Assembly: GCF_003143515.1 (NCBI RefSeq)
Contig: NZ_CP029343.1
Location: 1 to 64,000 of the forward strand
Length of the DNA: 64,000 nucleotides
Direction of reading: 5' to 3'
DNA from: Massilia oculi
GTDB lineage: Bacteria > Pseudomonadota > Gammaproteobacteria > Burkholderiales > Burkholderiaceae_D
Position numbers and translations under genes: made by a program. The notes beneath the pieces are model-generated. The model made no database searches, was not told the DNA's origin, and saw nothing but the letters and a program-made list of their open reading frames with translations. Of the stretch, positions 8,632 through 18,222 are shown piece by piece. Each line of letters starts with the position of its first letter. Position 1 is the first letter of the stretch.

Positions 8632-9621
8632 TTACGTGGGCTTATCGGGCAGTACATCTGGCCATTTCATAGCACTGAATGTCTTTCGCCAGTCTCTGGG
8701 ACTGACCTGAAAGCGCTTTTTAAAGTGTTGGCGGAATGAGGTTGGCGTCTAGAACCCGGCCATACTCGCAATCCTGTCGATCGACAGCGATGTCGTTTCC
8801 AGAAGTTCGCGCATCTGGTGAAGGCGTTCATTGACCAGCCATTCGACTAGCGTCATGCTGGTCGCATTGCTGAAATGGCGGGTAAAGGTGCGGCGGCTCA
8901 TGGCGATGCGCTCTGCCAAGTCGTCGATGCTGTGTGTCCGGTCGAGGTTGTGGCGAAGGTAGTCGAGTAAGATGTTGAGCTGCGCATCCTGGGTGGACGC
9001 GGCTACCGGTTGCTCGATGAACTGGGCTTGGCCACCCTCGCGGTGAGGAGGGATAACCATGGTACGCGCCACCTTGTTAGCCACACGGGCGCCGTAATAT
9101 TCGCGCACCAGGTACAGGCAGCAATCGAGTCCGGCGCCTGTGCCCGCCGAGGTAATCAGTTTGTCTTCGTCAACATACAACGCATTCATATCGAGCTTAA
9201 TACGCGGGAAGCGTTGGCAAAAATCCTGCTCCGCCATCCAGTGAGTGGATGCTTGCTTGCCGTCGAGCAGGCCGGAATACGCAAGAGGATAAGCGCCGTA
9301 GCATAGTCCAACCACATGCGCACCCCTTGCGTGTGCGTGTACCAAGACTTCCAGCAGATCGTCACCCGGACGCACGTTCAGATCATGCCACCCGGGCATC
9401 ACTAGGATATCTGCCGTTTCCGCAAGCTCCAGCCCGCCATCAGGATGCACCGTCAAGGCACGCTCCGCGCTGAGCGAGTGCGCGCCCGACGAGACGATGC
9501 GCAAATCAAACAGCGGCCCCTCCGGTTGCTCGGCACTGAAAACAAGGTTAGGCACCGAAAAGTGAGATGGGCTGAACTTGGGATAAAGGATGAGAGCAAC
9601 GACCGGAGGCTTATTTTGCAT
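8632..9621 (-). pseudogene. GlxA-type regulator (DJ-1/PfpI plus AraC HTH) with in-frame stop
   Basis: Transcription factor with an N-terminal DJ-1/PfpI-like domain (residues ~5-185, including VGLCYGAYPLA with the nucleophile-elbow Cys) and a C-terminal AraC DNA-binding domain. The first HTH is present (IAMSRRTFTRHF), but after SIDRIASMAGF a TAG at 8749-8751 cuts the second HTH. The same frame continues past it with SFRQHFKKRFQVSP and runs to a TAA at 8632, so a single base change broke the gene. It diverges from the MBL gene at 9744, which it may once have controlled. Confidence 0.85.
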
Positions 9622-9743
9622 GGTGGTTGATCATAGCCGGATTTGGCCCAAAAGTTTCGATAGTTGGCATTCGGGTCGATTTTATGTTCGCGTCGACCCC
9701 ACCATAATGCTGATTGTCGATACTTATTTACAGGAGCAACAAA

Positions 9744-10627
9744 ATGAAAGCCCTTAAAACTCTCGTCATGGCTATGGCACTGGCTGCCGGTAACGGCGGG
9801 TTTATCGCCCACGCGGCTACCGGTGTTGACACTGCCGAGGCAGCGGTTCAAATTCAGCAGATCCGCAACGCCACGGCAAAGATCGATTACGCCGGCAAGA
9901 CCTTCCTGGTCGATCCTTTCTTGGCAAAGAAGGGGGCTTATCCCGGCTTTCCAGACACGTTCCATAGCGAACTGCGCAATCCGACGGTAGAGTTGCCAAT
10001 GCCGGTGAAGGACATCATGACTGCGTACACGCGGTGATCGTCACCCATACTCACCTCGACCATTGGGACGGCGGCGACCACAAGTTCATCCCAAAAGCGA
10101 TGCCGCTATTTGTCCAGCATGAAGCTGACGCCAAGGTAGTACGCGGCCAAGGTTATACCAATGTCCGCATCATGACCGACAGCACTGAGTTCGAGGGCGT
10201 GCGCCTGACCAAGACTGGCGGCCGGCACGGTACCGAAGAGATGTACAGCAAGAGGCCGCTGGGCGACGCACTGGGCGAAGCAATGGGTGTTGTGTTCCAG
10301 GCGCCGGGCGCCAAGACCGTCTATATCGTGGGTGACACAATATGGAACGCAACAGTCGATGGCACGCTGGTCAAGTTCAAGCCCGACGTGGTCATCCTCA
10401 ACACCGGCGACGCTCGCATGAAGGGTTACACCGGCTCCATTATCATGGGGAAGGATGATGTACTGCACGCTTGGAAGGCCATGCCCAACGCAACCATCAT
10501 CGCGACCCACATGGATGCTATCAACCATATGACGCTGAGCCGGAAGGAACTGCGCGACCATGTAAAAGAGCATAAGATCGGCGACCGCGTGCGCATCCCT
10601 GCTGACGGCGAGGTACTAAAGTTCTAA
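9744..10627 (+). pseudogene. MBL-fold metallo-hydrolase, frameshifted
   Basis: Exported beta-lactamase-fold hydrolase of unknown substrate. Signal peptide (residues 1-24) follows the ATG at 9744 with ACAGGAG. The first frame carries the start of the fold (KIDYAGKTFLVDPFLA) and stops at 10037; the metal-binding HTHLDHWD motif and the rest (ending ADGEVLKF) are in another frame from 10034. The shift falls at about 10023-10032, just before the catalytic motif, so neither half should work alone. The next gene downstream is a broken isochorismatase-family hydrolase. Confidence 0.85.
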
Positions 10628-10725
10628 TGCTAGTCCCCCATGTCGAATCTTGATGATCGTAACATCCCCTACCAGGAACAACGATCTCAAGATGCAGTGA
10701 CCAACCCTTAAAAACGGAGTACGCC

Positions 10726-11354
10726 ATGACCGTGCCAAGCCGAGCCCTCATAATTATCGATGTCCAACAAGAATATTTCGTGGGCCAACTTCCGATTCAG
10801 TATCCTGCTCGTGAGGGGCCGTTGCTCGCATCAGTGAGGCAATCAACGCCGCTGTGCATGCCAATACTCCAATCGTGCTTGTTCAGCATGAACTGCCGAC
10901 AGATGCGCCAGTCTTCGGCTCAGGCTCAGCCACCTTCCAGAATCATCCCGAGATTGCTCAATGTGAGAACAAGGCTGCCAAGCGTATCAATAAACAGTTT
11001 GGCAGCATCTTCGCTGGAACTGACCTCGACGCATGACTACGTGACAACGGAATTGATACGATCACCCTCGTCGGATACATGACCAACAACTGCATACTGT
11101 CTTCCGCAGCAGATGCTGAGCCTCGCGGCTTTAACGTCGAAGTCCTTTCGGACGCGACGGGTGCCATTGACATAGCCAATGAGGCCGGTCGTGCGTCTGC
11201 TCAACAGGTCCATGAAACTCTCATGGTTTTGCTTCACTCGAACTGGGCCGCTGTCGTTTACACCAATACTTGGATTGCTGCACTTCAGGCCAGCGAGCCT
11301 TTGGCAAAGAGCAACCTCGTTATGTCTGCCGCTCGGGGCCGTGACGTAATCTGA
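10726..11354 (+). pseudogene. Isochorismatase-family cysteine hydrolase, doubly broken
   Basis: The start carries the family motif RALIIIDVQQEYF (catalytic Asp), but the frame shifts near 10829-10842. The next part (INAAVHANTPIVLVQHELP) is in a second frame that meets TGA at 11034-11036 where Trp is expected (DLDA-stop-LRDNG). The remainder (TLVGYMTNNCILSSAADAE, with the catalytic Cys) continues in that frame to 11354. Two independent lesions argue for true decay rather than a read error. Confidence 0.85.
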
Positions 11355-11621
11355 AAAATTAATGAAGGGCTGCTTTTGGCCGAATCCGGCCAGTCGAGCG
11401 AGCATAACAGGCTGTCAAGTTGAAAAATTAAAGGTGGCTGCGACAGGCCGGTACCGACCCGAAGCAGACATTTGATACAGCGACAGTGAACAAGGTGATC
11501 GTAACGTACGATCTACTTACAAAGTCAAATACAAGCAAATAGCTGTCGATACAACCACGTCAAATGAACGCCGATGAAGCTGGCGGCGTCGGTTACGAGT
11601 ACGTAGTGCTCGCAGTTCTGA

Positions 11622-13355
11622 CTAGTTTGATAATAGGATGTCTTTCTTCACGGGCACGTAGCGGTAGGGTACGCGGTCAACAGCCCTGCCGCAGCTTTCA
11701 CGTGCGGCCGAGGCATCGAGCAAGACCCAGTTGCGGCGATGGGCTTCGCCAAGAACGCGTTTCTTCGTCAGATCGAAGCACTGTAGCGCCAGATGATCGG
11801 GGAGCAGCAGCACGCGATTCGGAGCTGAGCGAATCCAGCGCCAGGCATTCCATTCCTGCTGGGGTAGCGGTGCCAGGTAGCTGAAATGGACCAGGGGCCG
11901 GTTTGCAAACAACAGGAACTGTTCCTTGAACTCGAGCATGCCGACTTCCGCTTCAGGTGCAAGGCTCTGTTCGAGTTCTTGCATGACTGCGCGCGGCGTC
12001 CGGTGTGTGTTGAGGGAGGGCCATAGCCAGAAAGAAATGAACAGCCAGGCCAGCAAGCTGGCCAGGGCGAGCTGTTCGAACAAGGCGCGTTTGCGCAACA
12101 GCCAGACGATGCTGGACAGCGCCAATCCCAGTATCAGCAGACCTGGAGCCAGAGCGGCGATGGCGTCGGCGTAGTCGTCCGCTCGGTGATGCAGGCGATC
12201 CGGAGCAAACAGCGCCATCGCGGCCAGCAACATCAGCAGCAGGCCAACCACCGCGAGCGCTCCCCGTAACAGAAGAGACGCGGTGCGCCGCCCTTTCTCC
12301 GGCGCTTGTTCCCAGACGTAGGCGAGTGCCAGGGCAGACATTGGTAGCGCCGGCAGGATGTAGACCTCGCGCTTGCCAGGACTGATGGAAAAGAAGAGCA
12401 ACACTAGCGCAACCCAACTCAGCAGTACGCGCAGTGCCACGCTGGACGGCCACAGCTTCCTGATGCTGCGGATCTGCAGCAGGAACAGCACGACCAGCGG
12501 AAACCACATGCTGGGCAGCGCAGTCGACAGGTAGTAGTGCCATGGCTTGATGTGATGCCATGCATTGGCATAGCGTTCAGCGGTTTGCTTGAGCAGGATG
12601 TTGTCGCGATAGGCCAATAGCTCCGGACTTTGGATGCGTTCGACCGCCACCCACATCGGCACCAGCCATAGCGCCAGCGTGCCCAGCATCAGGGTTGGTC
12701 CCCACCACGTGCGCATGCACCAGACCTGCTGCCCGGATGCGGTGACGGGGCGGCGCCAGATCGCCAGCGGTATCAGCATCAGCGCGGGAAGAAAACCGAC
12801 GCCCTTGGTCACGATGCCCAGTGCCATCGCCACCCAGCTGGCGGCATACCAGCCCCAGGCTGGACCGAGCAGGAAGTGGCGGACCAGCCCGTAGCAGCCG
12901 AGTGTGATCCAGAAGCAGGCCACCGCATCGATTTGTGCGGCCTTGGCTTGCAGCAGGAACTGCGGCGTGAACGCGAGGACAAGCACTGCCGAACGGGCGA
13001 CGTTTTCTCCCCACAAGCGGCGACCTAGGTCGAATACCAGCCACAGCGTGCCCAAGCCCGCCAGCGCACTGGGCAGCAGGAAAGCGATCTTCAGTTGTCC
13101 GGTGAGCTGATAGAAAAGGGCGATCAGCCACATGAAGACTGGCGGCTTGTCCGGATAGAACTCGCCGCCGCGAGTTGGGAATAGCCACTGGCCCGATTCC
13201 ACCATTTCTCGTGCGACTTGGGCAAAGCGCGGCTCGTCGGCAGGCCAGGGGTCCCGCAACCCGATGCCGGCGAACAGGGCAGCGATCAAGAGGGCAGCGA
13301 TCCACGGCCACCAGTGTGCGTCTTGCCTAGCGCTCGGATTGTGCGGGAGTTGCAT
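11622..13355 (-). CDS. ArnT-like glycosyltransferase, family 39
   Basis: Polytopic inner-membrane transferase that would move a sugar from an undecaprenyl-phosphate carrier to an acceptor on the periplasmic side, as ArnT adds aminoarabinose to lipid A. About 577 aa with ten or more membrane segments. DEPRFAQVAREMVESGQW near residues 39-56 is the PMT/ArnT signature with catalytic acidic residues, and DKPPVFMW follows. The ATG at 13355 is chosen because GAGGA precedes it by 8 nt; upstream starts overlap the previous gene more. Last gene of a three-gene minus-strand operon. Acceptor and donor cannot be told from sequence; no arnB/A/D genes are here. Confidence 0.85.
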   Translation of the reverse strand: MQLPHNPSARQDAHWWPWIAALLIAALFAGIGLRDPWPADEPRFAQVAREMVESGQWLFPTRGGEFYPDKPPVFMWLIALFYQLTGQLKIAFLLPSALAGLGTLWLVFDLGRRLWGENVARSAVLVLAFTPQFLLQAKAAQIDAVACFWITLGCYGLVRHFLLGPAWGWYAASWVAMALGIVTKGVGFLPALMLIPLAIWRRPVTASGQQVWCMRTWWGPTLMLGTLALWLVPMWVAVERIQSPELLAYRDNILLKQTAERYANAWHHIKPWHYYLSTALPSMWFPLVVLFLLQIRSIRKLWPSSVALRVLLSWVALVLLFFSISPGKREVYILPALPMSALALAYVWEQAPEKGRRTASLLLRGALAVVGLLLMLLAAMALFAPDRLHHRADDYADAIAALAPGLLILGLALSSIVWLLRKRALFEQLALASLLAWLFISFWLWPSLNTHRTPRAVMQELEQSLAPEAEVGMLEFKEQFLLFANRPLVHFSYLAPLPQQEWNAWRWIRSAPNRVLLLPDHLALQCFDLTKKRVLGEAHRRNWVLLDASAARESCGRAVDRVPYRYVPVKKDILLSN

Positions 13356-14031
13356 GCGTTTGTCCTCGGATGTCCTGTAGCCTCTGTTTGAAGCCATGAT
13401 GGTAGAGATAGAGCACCATCGCCGTGGACAGCACCAGCATCAAAAGGCTGATCCAGATCTGCTGCTCGTCATGCAAGGCTAGGCCCGCGCCGGCAAAGCT
13501 GAACAGCAGCATTTGCGGCAGATAGCCCAGGAGGCTGCCCCAGAAAACCGCCGGTATGCTCAGTCCAGCCAGGGCAACCGCGATATTCGTCGCCAAATTG
13601 CTGCCGACCGGCATTAGACGCAGTGTGCAGATCCACAGCCAGGTATCCTCGCCGAGCAGTAGGCGGATGAAGGCGACGCGTTCGCCATGCCGCCGAAGCA
13701 GCCAATCCCTGCCGATATTGCGCACGTAATAGATCACCAACAGGGCACCAAGTCCGGTCAGCGCAGTGCTCAGCAAAGCCCCTGTCAAGCCACCCATCAG
13801 GTAACCGCAACTGAATGCGAGCAGTTGGCGCGGGCCGCCGAGCGCGGTATATAGCACGCCGGTGAGCACGAAGACGGGCCAGGCAATCGCCCAATGTCGT
13901 TCGAACAACCGGTTCAGCAGGTCCAGCTCAGTGAATGATCCCCACCATTGGAAATGGAGGGAGGCAAAGCCTAGCGCGAGCAGGCAGGTCAGCAGCAGCG
14001 GCTTGAAGAGCAGCCTCAATTCAGTTTTCAA
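13327..14031 (-). CDS. VTT-domain (TVP38/TMEM64, DedA-like) membrane protein
   Basis: About 234 aa with six hydrophobic segments. The SNARE-assoc/VTT core is seen in GGPRQLLAFSCGYLMGG and in the later RLMPVGSNLATNIAVALAG. Members are proposed lipid or polyprenyl carrier scramblases, which would fit between a GT2 that charges the carrier and a GT39 that uses it. TTG at 14031 is the likely start: it overlaps the GT2 stop as TTGA and follows GGAAG. The stop overlaps the next gene by 29 nt. Confidence 0.82.
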   Translation of the reverse strand: MKTELRLLFKPLLLTCLLALGFASLHFQWWGSFTELDLLNRLFERHWAIAWPVFVLTGVLYTALGGPRQLLAFSCGYLMGGLTGALLSTALTGLGALLVIYYVRNIGRDWLLRRHGERVAFIRLLLGEDTWLWICTLRLMPVGSNLATNIAVALAGLSIPAVFWGSLLGYLPQMLLFSFAGAGLALHDEQQIWISLLMLVLSTAMVLYLYHHGFKQRLQDIRGQTHATPAQSER

Positions 14032-14792
14032 TGCTGCACTTCCATGCGCTCGATCAGCGGCAGCTTGCTGCGCCGGATTAGCCAGCTGACCCCCCACATG
14101 TCGACGATGCCCACCCATAGCCGGTTCCAGGCGGTGTATTTCGATACGCCGGCGGTACGGTGTCGATGGTGCACCGGAACGACTGCGATCACGCCGCCAA
14201 GGCGCTTGACCAGTGCCGGCACGAAGCGATGCATGTGGTCAAAGTATGGCAAGCAAAGCCAGGTTTCGCGCGGCAGTAGCTTGAGACCGCAGCCGGTATC
14301 AGGTACGCCATCGTCGAGTATGCTGCGGCGCACGGCATTAGCGATGCGTGACTGGATTTTTTTCCAACGCGTGTCGCGCCGATTCTTGCGGAAGCCCGCA
14401 ATGCAGAAATGTGGGTGCTTATCTTCCATTGTCAGCCCCTGCGCCACCAGTGCCGGAATGTCGGCGGGGTCATTCTGACCGTCGCCGTCTATCGTGACGA
14501 GAAAACGCCCGCTAGCGTGGCGCGCGGCGGTCCAGAGAGCGGTGCTCTGTCCGGCACTGCGAGCATGGCGGATGAGTCGCCCCGGCATGCCCAACTGCTG
14601 GCATTGCTGCAGGAACACAGCGCTAGTATCGTCGTTGCTGCCATCGTCAACCAGCACTACCTCGTGAGAATGATGGCCAGCGAGGGCACGATGAATCTCG
14701 TTCACCAGATGCCCTATATTATCGGCCTCGTCTTTCGCCGGAATCAGCACCGAGACCAGGAATTCTTGCTCACCCTTCTTTTCGTCATCCAT
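14028..14792 (-). CDS. Glycosyltransferase family 2 (dolichol/undecaprenyl-phosphate sugar transferase type)
   Basis: Cytoplasmic GT-A enzyme expected to load a sugar onto undecaprenyl phosphate. About 254 aa. Seen: SVLIPAKDEADNIGHLV at the N-terminus, VLVDDGSNDDT (nucleotide-sugar binding), TIDGDGQNDPADIP (DXD-like metal motif), GFRKNRRDT and DTGCGLKLL. The C-terminus is short and lacks a clear pair of membrane helices. ATG at 14792 is preferred; a GTG at 14819 would add nine residues. First gene of the operon; its stop overlaps the VTT start. Confidence 0.87.
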   Translation of the reverse strand: MDDEKKGEQEFLVSVLIPAKDEADNIGHLVNEIHRALAGHHSHEVVLVDDGSNDDTSAVFLQQCQQLGMPGRLIRHARSAGQSTALWTAARHASGRFLVTIDGDGQNDPADIPALVAQGLTMEDKHPHFCIAGFRKNRRDTRWKKIQSRIANAVRRSILDDGVPDTGCGLKLLPRETWLCLPYFDHMHRFVPALVKRLGGVIAVVPVHHRHRTAGVSKYTAWNRLWVGIVDMWGVSWLIRRSKLPLIERMEVQH

Positions 14793-15059
14793 GTTGTTCA
14801 ATCGTCTTAAAGAAATCACAGGTATACATCTTGTGCGCTACTTCCTGCAGGGGCCACCATGCAGTTGCTGACGAGTAGGTTGATAAACGCCAACTCAATA
14901 ATTCTTAACGATCCAAGATTCGTACTTTCTGGCCTGCCGCCCTTAGTAGAAAAAGGCGATATCAGGTAGACCAAGATCGCCCAAGACACTAGGATCCATG
15001 CTAGTACGACTTAAGCGATGCCATAGTTGCTTTTTGGCGTGCGTCGTTGCTTTTGCCAT
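14793..15059. other. Upstream region of the GT2 operon
   Basis: Roughly 270 bases without a gene; it must hold the operon promoter, but no clear -35/-10 pair or regulator dyad was identified. Confidence 0.4.
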
Positions 15060-15272
15060 CTACTCATTGGCCCGTCCCCCTGCACTCAGCAAGGACATCT
15101 GAGGGGTTAGCATGACAGCTACCCATATCAGGCACGGTAGCAGATTACATCGTCGAGGTAGCTCAATACCGGGGATGAAGTCCGGGATTAAATGGATGCG
15201 ACTAAGTGCATAGGCGACAACCGGCACGCACAGCGCTTGGCAATCAGGGCGTCCATGGTTCTTTACAGGCAC
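15060..15272 (-). pseudogene. DUF1232 (YkvA-like) remnant
   Basis: The frame includes VVAYALSRIHLIPDFIPG, close to the DUF1232 signature (YALSPIDLIPDFIP), and then a hydrophobic segment. The part before and after is garbled and short (70 codons), so this is a relic. No RBS is visible. Confidence 0.55.
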
Positions 15273-15582
15273 TCCAGAGCTGAACTATAAACAATGCAGC
15301 GTTAAGAATCTGTTAACTCACTATCGCAGCGTGCTCCGCACTAGGCCAAAGTCACGCAGGCTAGTTGAGTAAGGGCAACGAAACTGTTGGCACATCCAGA
15401 TGCCTTGATAGATCGGCGCTGTAGCCGATTTCGGAATCTAGTTTAGACGTGCATCAAGTGAGTTTCCTCTCCGTCTTAACAAGATCTATTCGAGAGTAGT
15501 CCGCTTTTGGTCGGAAGCTGCCTGTCCAACAATTGCTGGCAGTCGAGCAAGTTCGGCCAAATACTCCGACGAACAATTGAAT

Positions 15583-15912
15583 TTAGATTCTGAAATCTGC
15601 CAGCTGCTTGCCGCCAGCGATACCTTCCGCGATCCATTTAGGCTGACGCCCACGGCCTGTCCAAGTTTGAGCTTTGTCGGCTGGATTGTGGTACTGCGGC
15701 TCTACCTTCTGCCCTTTCCCCTTGGACAGCTTTTTTGAACCTACCGCAAGCAATTCCTCGATTGTCACACCGACTTCCTGTGCAATCGAGAGGATCTGCT
15801 GACGTGCCTTCGCTAAGTCACCTTGTTTGCGGTTCTTAATCTCTTGGTTGATGTCATTTTGGAGTTTCTTCAGTTCGCTGAGGTTGTGGCTTGACAGGTC
15901 AATCTTCGCCAT
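15583..15912 (-). CDS. H-NS-family nucleoid protein
   Basis: Binds AT-rich DNA and silences acquired genes. 109 aa. N-terminal helical oligomerisation region (residues 1-55); the C-terminal DNA-binding part has TWTGRGRQPKWI near 83-94, the GRGRQP AT-hook-like loop usual for betaproteobacterial H-NS. RBS AAAGGAAAC precedes the ATG. It stands alone, with gene-free DNA on both sides. As a plasmid-borne copy it could repress low-GC genes of this replicon; that is inference. Confidence 0.93.
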   Translation of the reverse strand: MAKIDLSSHNLSELKKLQNDINQEIKNRKQGDLAKARQQILSIAQEVGVTIEELLAVGSKKLSKGKGQKVEPQYHNPADKAQTWTGRGRQPKWIAEGIAGGKQLADFRI

Positions 15913-16323
15913 TTTGTTTCCTTTTCAATAAATTATTACGTTCTGGTGACGATTCTACTATGCGCTCATCAAATTAGATGTCAGCGATCTTCTTGAGCGC
16001 CTGAACAAAGCGTTCAGAACAATTGAATCTGCCCAAAAGAAGAAAAAATTATTGACACAAGCATAGTCGTCGAAAAGCGCTCATTACCTTGGAATGACTC
16101 TGGGCGGCACGGTCCGATGAGGCCTGTGAGCGAGAGTCAGGCGGCGCTACCTGGCGCTCGGGATACCGGTCACTGAGGCAAAATTCGATTGAACCCTGCG
16201 CTTGGTTCAGTTCAGCTGTTTTACCCACGCTAAAAAGCTGCAGACTGTAACAATGGGCAAACCACCGCGGTGCTAGTCTGTACAAACGGGATTGGCTAAC
16301 GGGCACCGAAAGTCCGCGTAGGG
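15913..16323. other. Gene-free spacer upstream of H-NS
   Basis: About 410 bases between the H-NS start and the recombinase stop. It is AT-richer near the H-NS gene (15913-16070), consistent with a promoter and self-binding, but no specific element could be assigned. Confidence 0.4.
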
Positions 16324-17669
16324 TTACTTGCAACCGAACATGGTGGCGATTGAGGCATGCGCATATTGCTGATACCTCGCTAGCGACCGAGCGGACGGCC
16401 AGATGTAAAGATGGTTTGGAAAATCTGCGGTCGGTATGAGGTAAATCCCATCAACCCGCTCATTAGACGTGTCTGCGCGAACCCAGATGATGAAGTCAAC
16501 GGCAGGCTGGTGCACAAGCGCGACCTTCCAGCAGGGATGACTTCGTTCGTAGCGGCATCGCGTGCAGAGAAGACGAGCGGTAACTCCGTTTAGTCTAAAC
16601 GTGCGAGGACTGAGTTTCTCGACCAACGCATTCACAGCAGCGGCCGAACGTTCGAGTTCGATCGTCATGTCGCGAGTGATGCACCGCATACGGTACCTAG
16701 TGATCGTACTGTCGGTAAGGGATGACCAAGTCACGCCGGCAAGCCCCATGGCTGATGTGATGCCGTTGAAGCGGAAGGCATACGACTTCACAGCTGGGCC
16801 GCCACTGGCGTTGATAAGGTCTGGAGTGACCGTTCCGTGTTCGACGAATATCTGGCGGAGAGCGTCGAGCATCTCATCGTCTGACCATTGGCGCCGCCGC
16901 CGGTTTCGCTCTGCGCGTGCCTCCTCCAGCAGTTCGCGAGACACGATTGCGTCAAAGGCATTCTCCACCTTCACCCGGGCGGCTTGCGCATTCGCGCGGC
17001 GCGAGCTTTTCAACCGCTGCGTGCTCCGATTGAATACCAGTGTCCCGGCATATTTGTCGTTTGTAAGGACTTGTTTAACATGGTATGCCGACCAGGTGCG
17101 GCCGAACTTGTTCTCGACTCCTTCGAAATTTAAGCGGCGTGCGATACTCGTATCGGACATGCTTTCGGTTAAGTACATTACGTAGATGCGGTGGATTATG
17201 GCTACCTCATTGTCAGGACCTTTAGCATAGGTCACTCTGTCGGTAGGCATGCTTTTACGCTCCCCGACGCGCAGCAAAGCCTTGGGCTGGCCAGCGGCCG
17301 AGATCGCTATACGGCGTAAGCCATAGCCAGCCAGTCCGCCTTGTTTAAAACCTGCTTCAGTCAGGCGGCACTGAGCACGAAATACTTTCGCAGACAACTC
17401 TCGGCTATACTCGGCGGCCATGGCACGCTTGAGTCCCTTGAGCACGGCAGCAAGCGGTGATCCGTCGTCGGTAAAAGGCTCTGCGCAGTACGCGACTGCG
17501 ATGCCCGCGCGGCGGCAGGCGTGCTCATAGTAGGCGCTCTCGTCGACGTCCTGGAAGCGACCTCACCTACTTACATCGTAGACCAACACCACACTGAAGC
17601 CTGCACGGCCAGCCTGAATATCAGTGAGTAGTTCGAGCAGACCAGCTCGACCGTCCAGGGTAAGTCCAC
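16324..17669 (-). pseudogene. Large serine recombinase, 5' truncated by IS3 and with a nonsense codon
   Basis: The N-terminus is lost at the IS3 end (17670). The surviving frame begins GLTLDGRAGLLELL, continues through VVLVYDVSR, meets TGA at 17563-17565 where WGRFQD is expected, and then carries the recombinase and coiled regions (EYSRELSAKVF, GGLAGYGLRR, ARRLNFEGV). The catalytic Ser region is missing. Such enzymes integrate or excise elements, so this is probably the relic of an integrated island. The part from 17445 to 16324 could still be translated but would lack catalysis. Confidence 0.88.
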
Positions 17670-17994
17670 TGTAGTGGTCTAATGTCCCCGGGCGCCTCGA
17701 TAGGTGGATAATTCACCTTCGAAGGAGTTTACATGATTAGGCAGCGCCGCAATTTTGACCCTAGCTTCAAGCTTGAGGTCGTTCGAATGATCACAGAACA
17801 AGGCCTCAGCATTTCGCACGTCAGCCAGACGATGGACATTGGCGTTACCGCGATCCGTCGCTGGATGGAACAGTACGAGGCCGAGCAACAAGGCCAGCCA
17901 GGCATTGGCAAACCGTTGACGGCTAGCAGCAGCGAATCCGTCAGTTGGAGCAGGAAAACCGTCAACTTCGTAGTGATGTGGACGTCTTAAAAAA

Positions 17995-18222
17995 CCGCCC
18001 CGCACGGTCGCCCGTGGCCCTCATGAATAGAAACTCCAGAAGAGTACACTGGTTGCACGCAGGACTGTGACCGAACGCTTTTTGGAGGCATAGACCCCGT
18101 CAAAAAACCTGGTCCAGGGGAAGCTGCGGACTCATATGTGGCGGCGCCATCTGGCGACCCCGTTTAGGAAGTTGATCAATTCCGAGTCCCCGTCCTGCAC
18201 CTGACTATCCAGGAGGTGGCCC
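17995..18222 (+). ncRNA. Candidate bridge RNA in the IS110 left end
   Basis: IS110-group elements are known to encode a bridge RNA from the noncoding end next to the recombinase, with one loop pairing to the target and another to the donor. This 228-base left end is the only place for it here. I did not fold it or match loops; the target loop should pair with orfA sequence around the junction (GTCTTAAAA to GCATCGGCC). Confidence 0.5.
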
